Positions 19,906 to 28,944 are shown, numbered from the stretch's first letter. The stretch: 64,000 nt of DNA from Verrucomicrobiota bacterium (GCA_016222825.1 JACRQF010000007.1:62001-126000), one strand, 5' to 3'. Notes: generated from the sequence alone by a model not told the origin. A program made the numbers and translations.

Positions 19906-20601
19906 TTACTTGCCCGGCGCAGGCGCAGTGGATGGTTTGGCTCTTGTAGCCTTGCCCTTGCCAAACAGCTCCAAGAGTTCAATCCGATAAAACACCACCT
20001 GGCTCTTATGACTGGCAACTCCCAGCAGTCGCGTATCTGGCATCGGCCAGAACTGGTCATCCAGACTGGCATCGCTGAAGTCTGTCACCCATTGTGAAAT
20101 GAGCCGGCCGTTCAAGCAGGCCTTCACGCCATTCCTGCGAACTGAAAGGACTGAAGTAGATGCCTGTCCATTTTTGAGACAGTTCTCCGTTCGGAGAGTC
20201 GTGCGATTGGCCGCGGCCCCCTTCCCGCCGACCATTTGGAAGCCGAAAATCCTGTTCTTCATTGCCCCCATGATCCACATGGCCATCCTGCCGGTTTGGG
20301 AGAAATACTGGTTAACGTCCTCCTCTCCACTAGCGCGGCAGAAAACAATGCGGAAGTCATATTCTTGCGGCGGCTCAAAAGGGATTTGGATTCGCGAGAA
20401 CTGTTCAGGTTCAGAAACCAACGTGTTGTCACGCATACTCCACTTTCCCCTGACTGTGTCTATCGCGGGATCAATCAGTGGCATCAGGTTAACCGCGCGC
20501 GCCCATACCGGGCTGTTGGCGGGTAACAATTGAGCAGTCGTCGTGGAGTTGCCGCAAAGAAACAGCATGGCTGCAAAGGTGGTGAAACTGAGTTTCTTCA
20601 T
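19906..20601 (-). CDS. Secreted protein with concanavalin/DUF1080-like fold
   Basis: A 231-residue exported protein. ATG 20601 is selected because GGAGG lies six bases upstream and a signal peptide follows (MKKLSFTTFAAMLFLCG). The mature part resembles laminin-G/DUF1080-type sugar-binding sandwiches common in planctomycetes and Verrucomicrobia: RGKWSMRDNTLVSEPEQFSR at the start, then VRRNGVKACLNGRLISQW near the middle and VVFYRIELLELFGKGKA at the end. The C terminus is basic and Ala/Pro-rich. It precedes the PEP-CTERM gene by 34 bases on the same strand, so both may be transcribed together and act outside the cell. The function is not known. Confidence 0.75.
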   Translation of the reverse strand: MKKLSFTTFAAMLFLCGNSTTTAQLLPANSPVWARAVNLMPLIDPAIDTVRGKWSMRDNTLVSEPEQFSRIQIPFEPPQEYDFRIVFCRASGEEDVNQYFSQTGRMAMWIMGAMKNRIFGFQMVGGKGAAANRTTLRTENCLKNGQASTSVLSVRRNGVKACLNGRLISQWVTDFSDASLDDQFWPMPDTRLLGVASHKSQVVFYRIELLELFGKGKATRAKPSTAPAPGK

Positions 20602-21184
20602 GATTTCCTCCGTGGAATTAAGGTCGGCATTATAGAAGAAGTGTATGGGCGGTTGAAAGATGGTGGCGATGTCGCTCCAGTCGCCGTTGGGGATGCCTTG
20701 GTCCCTTCTGCGACGCAATCACAATCGCGCCCGGAGGTCCACCTGCCGAGTTGCAAACGAAAACAGGATTGACAGACAAAGAAGAACCACACCGCGCAAC
20801 TATTACAGTAACAGCAGAACCCCGAAAGCTCTCAGGGGAACAGCGGAACAAAGGAATGTGGAGTGCGAAGTGCGAAATAGAATGCGAAGACAAAACATCT
20901 TCCCTCAACGTCGCGATGCCGACGTTTTCACTGGCGTGAACAACACCACTATCCCGGTCCACCACTTTCACACAGCCGAACTCCTTTGCTCCTTATCGTC
21001 GCTGCCCGGCGACTCTTGACAGGCCCGCTTTTAGATAAACGGACAGCCCGATGCAAGCCCGTTTTTCAACTCTTTTTCAACTCTTTGCGGGAGCGCGGGC
21101 ACTCTCGTGGCGAGCTACTTGGGATCGGGCACGACGAGGTCGAGCCACGAATCACCAATCACGAATCACGAACCACGCATCCGC
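20602..21184. other. Intergenic region without a recognisable gene
   Basis: These 583 bases between accA and the secreted-protein gene contain no frame with convincing coding character. They hold the promoter region of the secreted protein and a short direct repeat, TTTTTCAACTC, around 21063-21082. A five-unit heptamer array is at 21146-21180. Confidence 0.5.
21146..21180. repeat. Heptamer array (five units) just downstream of accA
   Basis: Five heptamers in register: CACGAAT, CACCAAT, CACGAAT, CACGAAC and CACGCAT. They are the reverse-complement form of the units seen at 41643 and 42751. The array ends five bases from the accA stop codon. Confidence 0.75.
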
Positions 21185-22177
21185 TCAAACGTTCCCGCCG
21201 GGAACGACGAAGTCGAATTGGCCCATCGCGCGGAATTTGTCGTAGCGAAGATTCAGAACCTCGTCGGCGCTCTTGCCGAGCAGGTCGCGCAGGTGAGTGA
21301 GCAGCGCGGCTTTCAACGCGGCCGCGGCTTTCGCGGGGTCGCGGTGCGCGCCGCCGAGCGGTTCGGGGATGATCTCGTCCACGAGCTTGAGGCCGAGGAG
21401 GTCCTTGGCGGTGAGCTTGAGGGCCTCGGCGGCCTTGGGCGTGGCGGCGCGGTCTTTCCAGAGAATGGCGGCGCAACCTTCGGGGGAGATGACGGAGTAG
21501 TAGGAGTTCTCGAAGATGAGGACGCGGTTGGCAATGCCGATGCCGAGCGCGCCGCCGCTGCCGCCCTCGCCGATGACCGCGGCGACGATGGGCACGCGCA
21601 GGGCCATCATGTCGCGGAGGTTGGCGGCGATGGCCTCGGCGATGTGGCGTTCCTCGGCGCCGACGCCGGGATAAGCGCCGGGGGTGTCAATGAAGCTGAC
21701 GATGGGCAGGCCGAACCGCTCGGCCATTTGCATCAGCCGCATCGCCTTCCGGTAGCCTTCCGGGTGCGCGCAACCGAAGTTGCGCATGATGTTTTCCTTC
21801 GTGTCGCGGCCCTTCTGCTGGCCAACAATGACGACGCGCACGTTGTCAATTGTGGCGAAGCCGCCCACCATGGCGCGGTCGTCGCTGAAGCGGCGGTCGC
21901 CGTGCAGCTCGACGAAATCGGTGGCGATGGCGGCGATGTAGTCCAGCATGTAGGGCCGGCGCGGATGGCGGGCAAGCTGGACGCGCTGCCAGGCGGAGAG
22001 GTGGGTATAAATGTCCTGCTTGGTTTCCTCGACGGTTTTCTCCATCGCGGCGATCTGGTCGTGGAGGTCCACCTTCTGCACGGTGGCCATGTGGCGCAGT
22101 TCTTCCAGCTTGCGCTCCAGTTCCAGGATCGGTTTCTCGAAATCGTAGGTGATGAGTTTGTGTGCGATTGGGCGCAT
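21185..22177 (-). CDS. accA: Acetyl-CoA carboxylase carboxyltransferase subunit alpha
   Basis: A 330-residue subunit that, with AccD, moves the carboxyl group from biotinylated AccB to acetyl-CoA, giving malonyl-CoA for fatty-acid synthesis. Diagnostic segments are FVELHGDRRFSDDRAMVGG, GQQKGRDTKENIMRNFG, FIDTPGAYPGVGAEERHIAE and GEGGSGGALGIGIAN. Length and order match the family from end to end. The start is ATG 22177, three bases after the stop of the L,D-transpeptidase gene, so the two are translationally close. accD is not in the window. A heptamer array lies directly after the stop. Confidence 0.97.
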   Translation of the reverse strand: MRPIAHKLITYDFEKPILELERKLEELRHMATVQKVDLHDQIAAMEKTVEETKQDIYTHLSAWQRVQLARHPRRPYMLDYIAAIATDFVELHGDRRFSDDRAMVGGFATIDNVRVVIVGQQKGRDTKENIMRNFGCAHPEGYRKAMRLMQMAERFGLPIVSFIDTPGAYPGVGAEERHIAEAIAANLRDMMALRVPIVAAVIGEGGSGGALGIGIANRVLIFENSYYSVISPEGCAAILWKDRAATPKAAEALKLTAKDLLGLKLVDEIIPEPLGGAHRDPAKAAAALKAALLTHLRDLLGKSADEVLNLRYDKFRAMGQFDFVVPGGNV

Positions 22178-22180
22178 GGC

Positions 22181-23050
22181 TTATTCCGTCACTTGCACCG
22201 GCGTGCCAGCCGGCAGGATGATGTAAAGTTCCTCGACATCCTCGTTGATGAGGCGGATGCAGCCCTGGCTGGACTGCCGGCCGATGGTCTCCGGCTCCCA
22301 AGTGCCGTGGATGCCGTAGTGCGGGATGTCGAGGGCGAGCCAGTATTTGCCGAGGACGTTTTCCTTGGAACCGAACGGGATGGTCTGGCCGTCCTTCCAC
22401 CAGGGCGGGCTGGCGATGCGGTCGGTGATCTTGAAGGTGCCGACGGGCGTGGTGTTGTATTGGCCGGTGCCGCAGCGGTAGAGCTTGAAGAACTTACCGT
22501 CGTCGGTGAGCAACAGCGTGTTCGCGCTCTTGCTCACGGCGACGGCGAACTTCGTCGGCATCACGCGCAGGCGCTGGGCCGGGTGGATAATGGACTCGCG
22601 CAGGGCGTTGACCTTCTGGATGACCTCGATGGTGGTGTTGTGCATCTTGGCGATGCGGGCGAGGCTGTCGCCGGGCTGGACGACGTAATCCACCTTCTCC
22701 GGCGCGGGCGCGGGCGTCAGGATCAACTGCATGTTCACATCGCCAAGCGCCTTCTGGATTTCGCCGACAAGCTGGGCGTCGCCGGCGGTGACAAGCAGTT
22801 CGCGCATCGCATCCCGCGCCTCGGCGAGCTTGCCGGCGTCGCGCAACGCCAGCGCCTTCTCCAGCGGCGCGCGGTTGGGCGCGGCCGGCGCGGGCGTGGC
22901 GGGGCTAGCAGCCTTGGGGGAAGCAGCGGCTGACTCCGCCGGCACGGTGGGCGGCGGGGGCGCGGTTTCCCTGCGGCCGAGGCTGTAGGCGACCAGCGCC
23001 ACGGCGGCGATGAACACGAGCATGAGTGCTGCTTTGACGGTTGATTTCAT
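22181..23050 (-). CDS. LysM and L,D-transpeptidase (YkuD) domain protein
   Basis: A 289-residue cell-envelope protein. One N-terminal membrane anchor (AALMLVFIAAVALVAYSLG) is followed by an Ala/Pro-rich linker, a helical segment, a LysM peptidoglycan-binding domain (VDYVVQPGDSLARIAKMHN, about residues 118-165) and a YkuD catalytic domain. That domain carries the HGTWEPETIG and SQGCIRLINEDVEELY motifs, the latter with the catalytic cysteine. It would make 3-3 cross-links in peptidoglycan or attach proteins to it. It is transcribed leftward with accA (three-base gap) and lies 99 bases downstream of the TolC-family gene. Confidence 0.9.
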   Translation of the reverse strand: MKSTVKAALMLVFIAAVALVAYSLGRRETAPPPPTVPAESAAASPKAASPATPAPAAPNRAPLEKALALRDAGKLAEARDAMRELLVTAGDAQLVGEIQKALGDVNMQLILTPAPAPEKVDYVVQPGDSLARIAKMHNTTIEVIQKVNALRESIIHPAQRLRVMPTKFAVAVSKSANTLLLTDDGKFFKLYRCGTGQYNTTPVGTFKITDRIASPPWWKDGQTIPFGSKENVLGKYWLALDIPHYGIHGTWEPETIGRQSSQGCIRLINEDVEELYIILPAGTPVQVTE

Positions 23051-23149
23051 TTCTTTGTCAGCGGCGCAGAGCGTAGCTTTTTTCCGCCGCCGCCGGCAAG
23101 CCGGGATTTTGAGCGAACCGCGAAGACGGGAAGGCGCGAAGAGGAACGG

Positions 23150-24736
23150 CTACTTCTTCGTGTCCGGCTCGACGGTGACGCCGCTGCGCTTGAGGATGGT
23201 GCCCTCCTGATGGCTGAGGGCAACAAGCGCCTTGTTGTAGTCGGCGATGGCCCGGAGTTCCGTGACGCGGGCGTCGTTGAGGTCGCGCTGCATTTGCAGG
23301 ACGATGTAGGTGGTGGAGGTGCCGGCCTTGAGCTTCTCGACCTCGGCGGCGTAGGACTCCTGCCGCAACCGCGTCGTGGCCTGGCTGGAGGCAATGAGCT
23401 TGGCCTTGGCGCGCGCCTGGATGACCGCGAGCTCCACCCCAACAATGATGTCCTGCTCGGTCTTCTTCAGCGCCAGCAGCGCCTGCTCGACGGCGAGCTT
23501 CCAGTGGCGGTAGTTGCCGCGGGCGGTGGTGTTGCCGAGGGGGACGGTGATGGTGAGGCCGGCGGACCAGGTCGGAAATTCGCCGGCGAAAACGGAATCG
23601 AAGTTCTTGCCGAACTCCGAGAAGTCCCGGTCAAGGCTGCCCTGGTTGATCGCGTTGTAGCCGTAGCTGGCCGCGAGGTCCACCTGCGGCAGCAGCGAGT
23701 TCTTGTAATACTTCAGGTTGATGTGGTTCAGTTCCATTTGCAGCTTGCTCTGCAAATACTCCGGCCGGTTGTCGAAGCCCTGGCGGATGCTGTCGAGCGC
23801 GTCCAACGGCATGGCCACGATGCTCGGCCGATCCACCGGCACCAGCATCACCTCGCGAATGGACAACACATCGCGGCTGATGAGCTGCTTGTAGGCGATT
23901 TCGCTTTCGTCCAACTGGCGCTGCGCGTCAATCAACTCGCCCTCGCGCTGGGACAGTTCCGCCTCGGCCTGCACGACATCCAGCCGCGCCATCGTCCCGA
24001 CCTCCATGCGTTTGCGGCTCTCTCCCAGGAAACGCTTGGCGAGTTCCACCGACATCTCCTTCACTTTCACGTTCTCGATGGCGTAGTGCAGGTCGTAGTA
24101 AGCCTGCTTCACATTCGACACCGTCTGCATGACGAGCTGGACGAACTGCTGGTAGGAGATGTCCTGGCTCTTGCGGGCGATGCGGATCTGCGCGGTGTTC
24201 ACGTCCCAGCCGAAGCCTTTCAACAACGGCTGCGTCACGCTCGCGCCCATGAACATCGTCCATTGCGGGCCGAACGGGCCGGGAAACAAGCTGCTTTGCA
24301 GGCGCGAGCCGTTGAAACCGAGCGTGTATTCCGTGCCGAGCGGAGACAGGCCGGTGAGGCTTTGCTGATACGAGTAGGTGCGCGTGTTGGCCGGGGCGAT
24401 GGGGGTGAAGGAGGCGGGGTTGAATCCGCGCGGGCGGAGGTTCTCGCTCTCGCTCAGGCCCGTGACCCAGTTGATGTCGAAGATGCCCTCGGCAGCCTGC
24501 ACGTCGGCGGCGCTGATGGCGGGGTTGAGCCGCTGGATGCTGACGTCGAGGTTCTGCTGGATGGCGGACTGCACGCCATCAAGGATCGTCAGGAACCGTT
24601 TCGGGCGGTTCGGGTCCGTCGTGGCGGGCAGCGTCAGCGAAGCGGCATAAGGCGCGGGCTTGGCCGGCTCCGCGGCCGGCAACGCGACTGCAAGCGCGAG
24701 GACCGCGGAAAGATGGACGGCAAAAAGGTTTCGCAT
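23150..24736 (-). CDS. TolC-family outer membrane efflux protein
   Basis: A 528-residue outer-membrane channel protein. A signal peptide (LFAVHLSAVLALAVALPAAE) precedes two tandem helical repeats of the OEP type. Typical stretches are LGESRKRMEVGTMARLDVVQ and the alternating Leu/Ala helices VQAEAELSQREGELIDAQRQ. In tripartite efflux or type I secretion such proteins form the trimeric exit duct. ATG 24736 is chosen because GGAG lies nine bases upstream and the signal peptide begins there. No inner-membrane pump or adaptor gene is adjacent, so the substrate is unknown. Confidence 0.9.
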   Translation of the reverse strand: MRNLFAVHLSAVLALAVALPAAEPAKPAPYAASLTLPATTDPNRPKRFLTILDGVQSAIQQNLDVSIQRLNPAISAADVQAAEGIFDINWVTGLSESENLRPRGFNPASFTPIAPANTRTYSYQQSLTGLSPLGTEYTLGFNGSRLQSSLFPGPFGPQWTMFMGASVTQPLLKGFGWDVNTAQIRIARKSQDISYQQFVQLVMQTVSNVKQAYYDLHYAIENVKVKEMSVELAKRFLGESRKRMEVGTMARLDVVQAEAELSQREGELIDAQRQLDESEIAYKQLISRDVLSIREVMLVPVDRPSIVAMPLDALDSIRQGFDNRPEYLQSKLQMELNHINLKYYKNSLLPQVDLAASYGYNAINQGSLDRDFSEFGKNFDSVFAGEFPTWSAGLTITVPLGNTTARGNYRHWKLAVEQALLALKKTEQDIIVGVELAVIQARAKAKLIASSQATTRLRQESYAAEVEKLKAGTSTTYIVLQMQRDLNDARVTELRAIADYNKALVALSHQEGTILKRSGVTVEPDTKK

Positions 24737-24862
24737 TGCGAAAGACTCCAAAGTTGCGCGCAGGATAAGCAGTCCGCCAAACCGTCGCAATGCAAATCTG
24801 CAAATCTGCAAAACGGTTGTGCCTGGGGCGCTTCCCAGGCTTTGGACGCTTGCGGGGCAAGT

Positions 24863-24920
24863 GTAGCTGAACGCGCCAGCGTTCAGCGGCGGCGGGCTGA
24901 ACGCTGGCGCGTTCAGCTAC
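24863..24920. repeat. GTAG-footed REP pair upstream of the TolC-family gene
   Basis: A perfect 25-bp inverted repeat (24863-24887 and 24896-24920) with an 8-base spacer. Each arm begins GTAG and forms its own hairpin, stem GCTGAACGC, loop GCCA, stem GCGTTCAGC. It lies 127 bases before the TolC start and 82 bases after the stop of the small gene at 25002, both leftward. Confidence 0.9.
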
Positions 24921-25001
24921 GGGATTCCGTCGCCGATGGCTTGTTTTCGAAAACTGGGATGCGCCCTTGTGCCTGCCCGGTTACCCCCCTGCCGCCGCCT
25001 C

Positions 25002-25271
25002 CTACACACCGGCATCTGGAAACCGCTCCCGGATGGTCCGGCGCAAGCGATCCGCCTCCTGCGCGGGCATCCGGTCGCGCGCAACGAGCCGGTCCACGCC
25101 GTCCAGCAGCGCCAGCCAGTCCTCCAGCGGCGGCTGCGGGGTGAACTGCCACTCCTCATAGCGCCCGCCGCGCGTGTAAAAGTTCCAGAGCGTCCCGACA
25201 GGATGGGCATAGACCTGCACCCTCTCGCCGTCGGGCGTGCGCCGTTTCCAACCGATGTCGTTCTTGGGCAT
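25002..25271 (-). CDS. Small conserved-looking hypothetical protein
   Basis: An 89-residue protein with no recognised domain. It is acidic/basic mixed and Trp-rich: GTLWNFYTRGGRYEEW, then QPPLEDWLALLDGVDRLVA, then a final helix RLRRTIRERFPDAG. The even codon use (high G or C at third positions) and the lack of better frames support coding. ATG 25271 starts MPKNDIGWKRR. It stands between two REP pairs (24863-24920 and 25361-25435), alone on the minus strand. Confidence 0.55.
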   Translation of the reverse strand: MPKNDIGWKRRTPDGERVQVYAHPVGTLWNFYTRGGRYEEWQFTPQPPLEDWLALLDGVDRLVARDRMPAQEADRLRRTIRERFPDAGV

Positions 25272-25360
25272 AAGTTCCGCCGCGCTGCTCGCAGCCGCGC
25301 CAAGTTATGACCCGTTTGCCGCCGATTCTCAAGGCGGTTCCGAAAGCACACATTCGGGCC

Positions 25361-25435
25361 TGTAGCGCCGGCATCCCTGCCGGCGTTCTTTTCATAAAGC
25401 ACCGGAACATCGCCGGCAGGGATGCCGGCGCTACA
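25361..25435. repeat. GTAG-footed REP pair after the RCC1 protein gene
   Basis: A perfect 25-bp inverted repeat (25361-25385 and 25411-25435) with a 25-base spacer. Each arm carries GTAG and a hairpin with stem CGCCGGCA, loop TCCC, stem TGCCGGCG. It ends 8 bases from the stop codon of the RCC1 gene at 25443. A solo relative with four differences over 24 bases is at 28945-28968. Confidence 0.92.
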
Positions 25436-25442
25436 CGCCTCC

Positions 25443-28046
25443 TCACGGCGCGAGAAACGCCGTGTAGAAGTAATCGTTGAACTTCCACACCCCGCCCATC
25501 TGCGACCACAGCCGCACATAGACCGGCCCGCCGTCCACAGGCAATGTCACCGCCTGCGTCAGGTTCGTCCCCACCACCGCCGCATACAGTTCGTAGCTCC
25601 CCGGCGAGTTGCCCATCCATAACGCATACTGGCTCACGCCCGTGCCCGCGCTCCAACTGAACGTCGTCGAGGCCGCCACCAATGTCCCGCCGTTGGCAGG
25701 GCTGGTCATCTGCGCCTTCACCGCCGCGCCGCCGCTGCTCGTCTCATACGCGTAGTCGTTGAACTGCCACGTCCCGCCCACCAGCGACCACAGCCGCACA
25801 TAGACCGACCCGCCATCCAGCGGCACGCTCAACGCCTGCGTCCGGCTCGTGCCAACCAGCAACGCGTGCAGATCGTAGTCTCCCGGCGCGCTGCCCACCC
25901 AGAGCGCATACTGGCTCGCACCCGTCCCGCTGCTCCAGTTCAACGTCACCGGCGTCGAGAGCAGCGTCGTGCCGTTCGTCGGGCTGATCATCTGCGCCGT
26001 CAGGGACGCGGGATCGGTGTAAGCCGCGAACTCATAGTCGTTCTGCCTCCACGTCCCGTTGATCAACGACCAGAGCCGCACATACAGCCGCCGACCGTCC
26101 GCGGGCAGCGTCAACGTCTGCGACAGGTTCGTGCCCGTCAGCATCGCTGCGAGGTCGTAGGTTCCCGCCCTGCTGCCCACCCAGAGTGCGTATTGAGTCG
26201 CGCCCGCGCCCGCATCCCAATTCAACGTCACATTCGTGCCGCCCAGCGTCGCGCCGTTGGCCAGACCCGTGAACCGCGCCTTCACCGCGTTAAACGCCCG
26301 GTAGCTGTAGTCGTTGTATTCCCAATTTCCATAGAGGCAAGACCACAGCCTCACGTAGAGCGCGCGGCCGTCCACCGGCAGGGACAACGTCCGCGACAGG
26401 TTCGTGCCGACAAGCAACGCGTGGAGGTCGTAGGTGTTCGATGCGCTGCCCACCCAGAGCGCATATTGGCTCGCGCCAACGCCCGCATCCCATGTGAACG
26501 TCACCGAGGCGCTGCTGTTGGTGCTGCCATTGGCCGGACTGGTCATCGCCGCTTTCACCGGCGGCGGCGCAGCCGTGTAGCTGTAGTCATTCACCGCCTG
26601 CCACGTTCCACTGATAAGCGCCCACAGTCTCACATAAACGTTTCCGCCATTCGTCGGCACGGTGAGCATCCGCGAACGGTTAGTGCCTTCGATTTTCGCA
26701 TAGAGGTCGTAGCCGCCGGGCACCGTGCCCACCCACAGCGCATATTGAGTGGCCCCATCCACCGCATCCCAACTGAAAGTCATAGTGGAAGAGTTGAGCG
26801 TGGAGCCACTGGCTGGATTAACAGCCACGTTGATCCTGAGCGCGAACTCTTTCTCTGTCGCGAGGCCGTCCGCACCGCTGACTCGAACACGGAAACACGA
26901 TAGGCCGCGAGCTGTCGGCGTCCCGCTGATGATTCCATTGCTGGCCAAGACAAGTCCGGCTGGCAATCGGCCGGAAACCACTGTCCAATTGTAAGGAGCA
27001 CTGCCACCACTGGCTGCCAAGGTTTGACTATAGGCCACACCAGGTCCCCCGCCTGGCAACAATCGTCCGTTAGTCGTAATAGTTGGTCCGTAAGGCTTCA
27101 GTGCCACGCAGTGGCCATTCCCGGACGCAATCGTGGTAGCGCCCGACAGGCCGGTCGGCACATTCGTTTGACCGGCCCAGACGTGGTCCCAAACGACCAC
27201 GGTGCCGTCGGCCTTCAGCGCCATAGCTTGATATTCGCCTGCTGCGATCGCGACAACGCCCGACAAGCCTGCTGGCACGTTGGTCTGTCCATAAAAACTG
27301 TATCCCCATGCAACCACCGTGCCGTCGCTCTTCAGCGCCATGTTGTAACTATAACCGGTGGCAATTGAGATAACACCCGCCAACCCCGGCGGCACGTTGG
27401 TTTCACCGGCGTAATTACTTCCCCAAACGATCACTGTGCCGTCGCCCTTCAGCGCGATGCTGTGCGATGCGCCCGCACCAATGGCGACAACGCCCGATAG
27501 ACCAGTCGGAACAGAGATTTGACCATAGTCATTTGTGCCCCAAGCGACCACAGTGCCGTCACCCTTCAGCGCCATGCTATGCTTGTAGCCTCCGGAAATC
27601 GCGACGACGCCCGACAGACCCGCTGGCACATTGGTTTGGCCATACCCATTGTCTCCCCAAGCGACCACGGTGCCGTCGCCCTTTAGCGCCATGTTGTGAT
27701 TTACGCCTGCGGCAATTGCGGTAACGCCTAACAGACCCGCTGGCACATTGGTTTGGCCAAAGGCATCGTAGCCCCAAGCGACCACGGTGCCATCATTTTT
27801 TAGCGCCAAGTTATGTCCCCAACCTGCGGCAATCGCAGCAACGCCAGACAGACCCGTCGGCATGTTGGTTTGCCCCATACTATTAGAGCCCCAAGCGACC
27901 ACCTCCCCGTCCGCACCGGCCTGCGGCGCTGACGCGCAGAGCATGATGAAGAACGCCGCAAAAGAAAGCACGGCTGTCTTGGTGACGAGTTTGGTGTGAC
28001 GGATGACTGCCTCCGAATTCATGGTTTGGATTTTAGGCGTTTTCAT
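25443..28046 (-). CDS. Secreted RCC1-repeat protein with Ig-like and five 88-residue repeats
   Basis: An 867-residue exported protein. The N-terminal hydrophobic stretch (TAVLSFAAFFIMLCASAPQAG) is a signal peptide. About seven RCC1-type repeats follow, with consensus DGTVVAWGxNxYGQTNVPxG and GVVAIAAGxxHSMALK, forming a beta propeller. Then comes a putative-Ig (He_PIG) domain with NGIISGTPTARGLSCFRVRV. The C-terminal half has five copies of an 88-90-residue module with consensus FSWDAGxGASQYALWVGS and VYVRLWSxxxGTWQxNDYxY. ATG 28046 is a best guess; 28022 is an alternative and neither has a strong ribosome-binding site. Likely an extracellular binding or matrix protein; no catalytic motif is seen. 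It ends beside a REP pair. Confidence 0.82.
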   Translation of the reverse strand: MKTPKIQTMNSEAVIRHTKLVTKTAVLSFAAFFIMLCASAPQAGADGEVVAWGSNSMGQTNMPTGLSGVAAIAAGWGHNLALKNDGTVVAWGYDAFGQTNVPAGLLGVTAIAAGVNHNMALKGDGTVVAWGDNGYGQTNVPAGLSGVVAISGGYKHSMALKGDGTVVAWGTNDYGQISVPTGLSGVVAIGAGASHSIALKGDGTVIVWGSNYAGETNVPPGLAGVISIATGYSYNMALKSDGTVVAWGYSFYGQTNVPAGLSGVVAIAAGEYQAMALKADGTVVVWDHVWAGQTNVPTGLSGATTIASGNGHCVALKPYGPTITTNGRLLPGGGPGVAYSQTLAASGGSAPYNWTVVSGRLPAGLVLASNGIISGTPTARGLSCFRVRVSGADGLATEKEFALRINVAVNPASGSTLNSSTMTFSWDAVDGATQYALWVGTVPGGYDLYAKIEGTNRSRMLTVPTNGGNVYVRLWALISGTWQAVNDYSYTAAPPPVKAAMTSPANGSTNSSASVTFTWDAGVGASQYALWVGSASNTYDLHALLVGTNLSRTLSLPVDGRALYVRLWSCLYGNWEYNDYSYRAFNAVKARFTGLANGATLGGTNVTLNWDAGAGATQYALWVGSRAGTYDLAAMLTGTNLSQTLTLPADGRRLYVRLWSLINGTWRQNDYEFAAYTDPASLTAQMISPTNGTTLLSTPVTLNWSSGTGASQYALWVGSAPGDYDLHALLVGTSRTQALSVPLDGGSVYVRLWSLVGGTWQFNDYAYETSSGGAAVKAQMTSPANGGTLVAASTTFSWSAGTGVSQYALWMGNSPGSYELYAAVVGTNLTQAVTLPVDGGPVYVRLWSQMGGVWKFNDYFYTAFLAP

Positions 28047-28159
28047 GGCGGAGACAAGAAAGTTCAGGAGGCAAGAGGCATGGGGGAAGAGGGAGAAAGA
28101 CAACCACGGAATGCGCTAAATGCACGAAAGAGGAACGGCGGAGTGGAACGGGGAAGGCG

Positions 28160-28221
28160 GGCAGGAACATTGGGGGCAGGAACACTTTCGAAGAATCTTC
28201 TTGCCCCCAATTCTCCTGCCC
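28160..28221. repeat. Imperfect 21-bp inverted repeat upstream of the RCC1 gene
   Basis: The arms 28160-28180 (GGGCAGGAACATTGGGGGCA plus one base) and 28201-28221 pair with four mismatches around a 20-base loop containing TTCGAAGAATC. It lies in the 214 bases between the RCC1 gene start and the decayed gene at 28261. The style recalls the repeat at 500-564. Confidence 0.55.
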
Positions 28222-28260
28222 ATCTCCCCTTTCCGTGTGTTCAGTGGTTTCATTGCTTCC

Positions 28261-28564
28261 TCATCGCCTCAGCGCGGTGATCAGTTCGTTGAGCTTGTTG
28301 GCTTGAGCCAGTTAAACCGGGTCGGTGATGCCGGTGGTGTCGAGCGTCGCGACGGCGTTGGTGTTGGCGGAGCTGTTGGACGCGGCGCTGGCGAGGGCCT
28401 GTGGCGATGGCGTCGGCGAGTTGTTGGGCGGTGACTTCGCCAGCCGGGCCGGGGATGCCGCCAGCGATGGCGTCTATGAGGGCTTTGAGGCCGTTCCATT
28501 GTCCGCGAAGCCGCACGGAGGTGAGGTCGTCGCCGTATTGGGGCCAATTTGCGTCGTAGGGCAT
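28261..28564 (-). pseudogene. Decayed small gene (collagen-like/GEVTAQQL-type protein)
   Basis: The first part reads MPYDANWPQYGDDLTSVRLR, then NGLKALIDAIAGGIPGPAGEVTAQQLADAIAT. A one-base change near 28404 shifts the frame. In the new frame the sequence continues ALASAASNSSANTNAVATLD and TTGITDPV, meets TAA, and would continue LAQANKLNELITALRR to TGA at 28261. Reading across one frameshift and one stop thus gives a coherent protein of about 100 residues. I recall similar short proteins with GxxG and GEVTAQQL segments from Verrucomicrobia, but their function is unknown to me. ATG 28564 is the intact start. Confidence 0.7.
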
Positions 28565-28658
28565 GGTTCTCCAGAGGTCAGAGGGCACAGGTCAGAGGAC
28601 AGTGGGCAGGGGTCATGGGTTTGAGAATGGTCAAAAATGAACAGAGAGGGCCGGTTTT

Positions 28659-28739
28659 GAGGGTGTCGGAAAGTTTGTGTGTGGGTCAGAAGCTGAGAGA
28701 ATGAAGCTATGACCTACACACAAGCTTTCCGACACCCTC
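28659..28739. repeat. 30-bp inverted repeat with 21-base spacer (possible insertion-element ends)
   Basis: The arms 28659-28688 and 28710-28739 begin and end with GAGGGTGTCGGAAAG and CTTTCCGACACCCTC and differ at only two of 30 positions. The arms look like outward-facing termini of an insertion sequence or a MITE with almost all of its interior lost. No transposase remnant is present. The stretch 28740-28944 beyond it is G+C-rich and holds nothing I can name. Confidence 0.6.
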
Positions 28740-28944
28740 CCGCCGGACGGGTGAGGTGGCGGCGGGCGTGTCCAAGTCCGGCCCGGACGGGCGGGAGGCG
28801 GCTCGTCCCGGCTGCGGCTGTGGAGGCCGGCGATGTCATGGCCGGCTCCGGTTACGGGGCCAGGGGCGCGGGCGGCTGGGGCGGCTCGACGGACGGTTCC
28901 GCAGAGGCGGGGGGTGTCGGGACCGTAGAACTCGGTTCAGATGC

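Noticed and set aside
28740..28944. Pro-rich open frame on the minus strand beyond the HzsA-like gene
   Set aside because: It is the continuation of a shadow frame; composition explains the Pro-rich look and there is no start.
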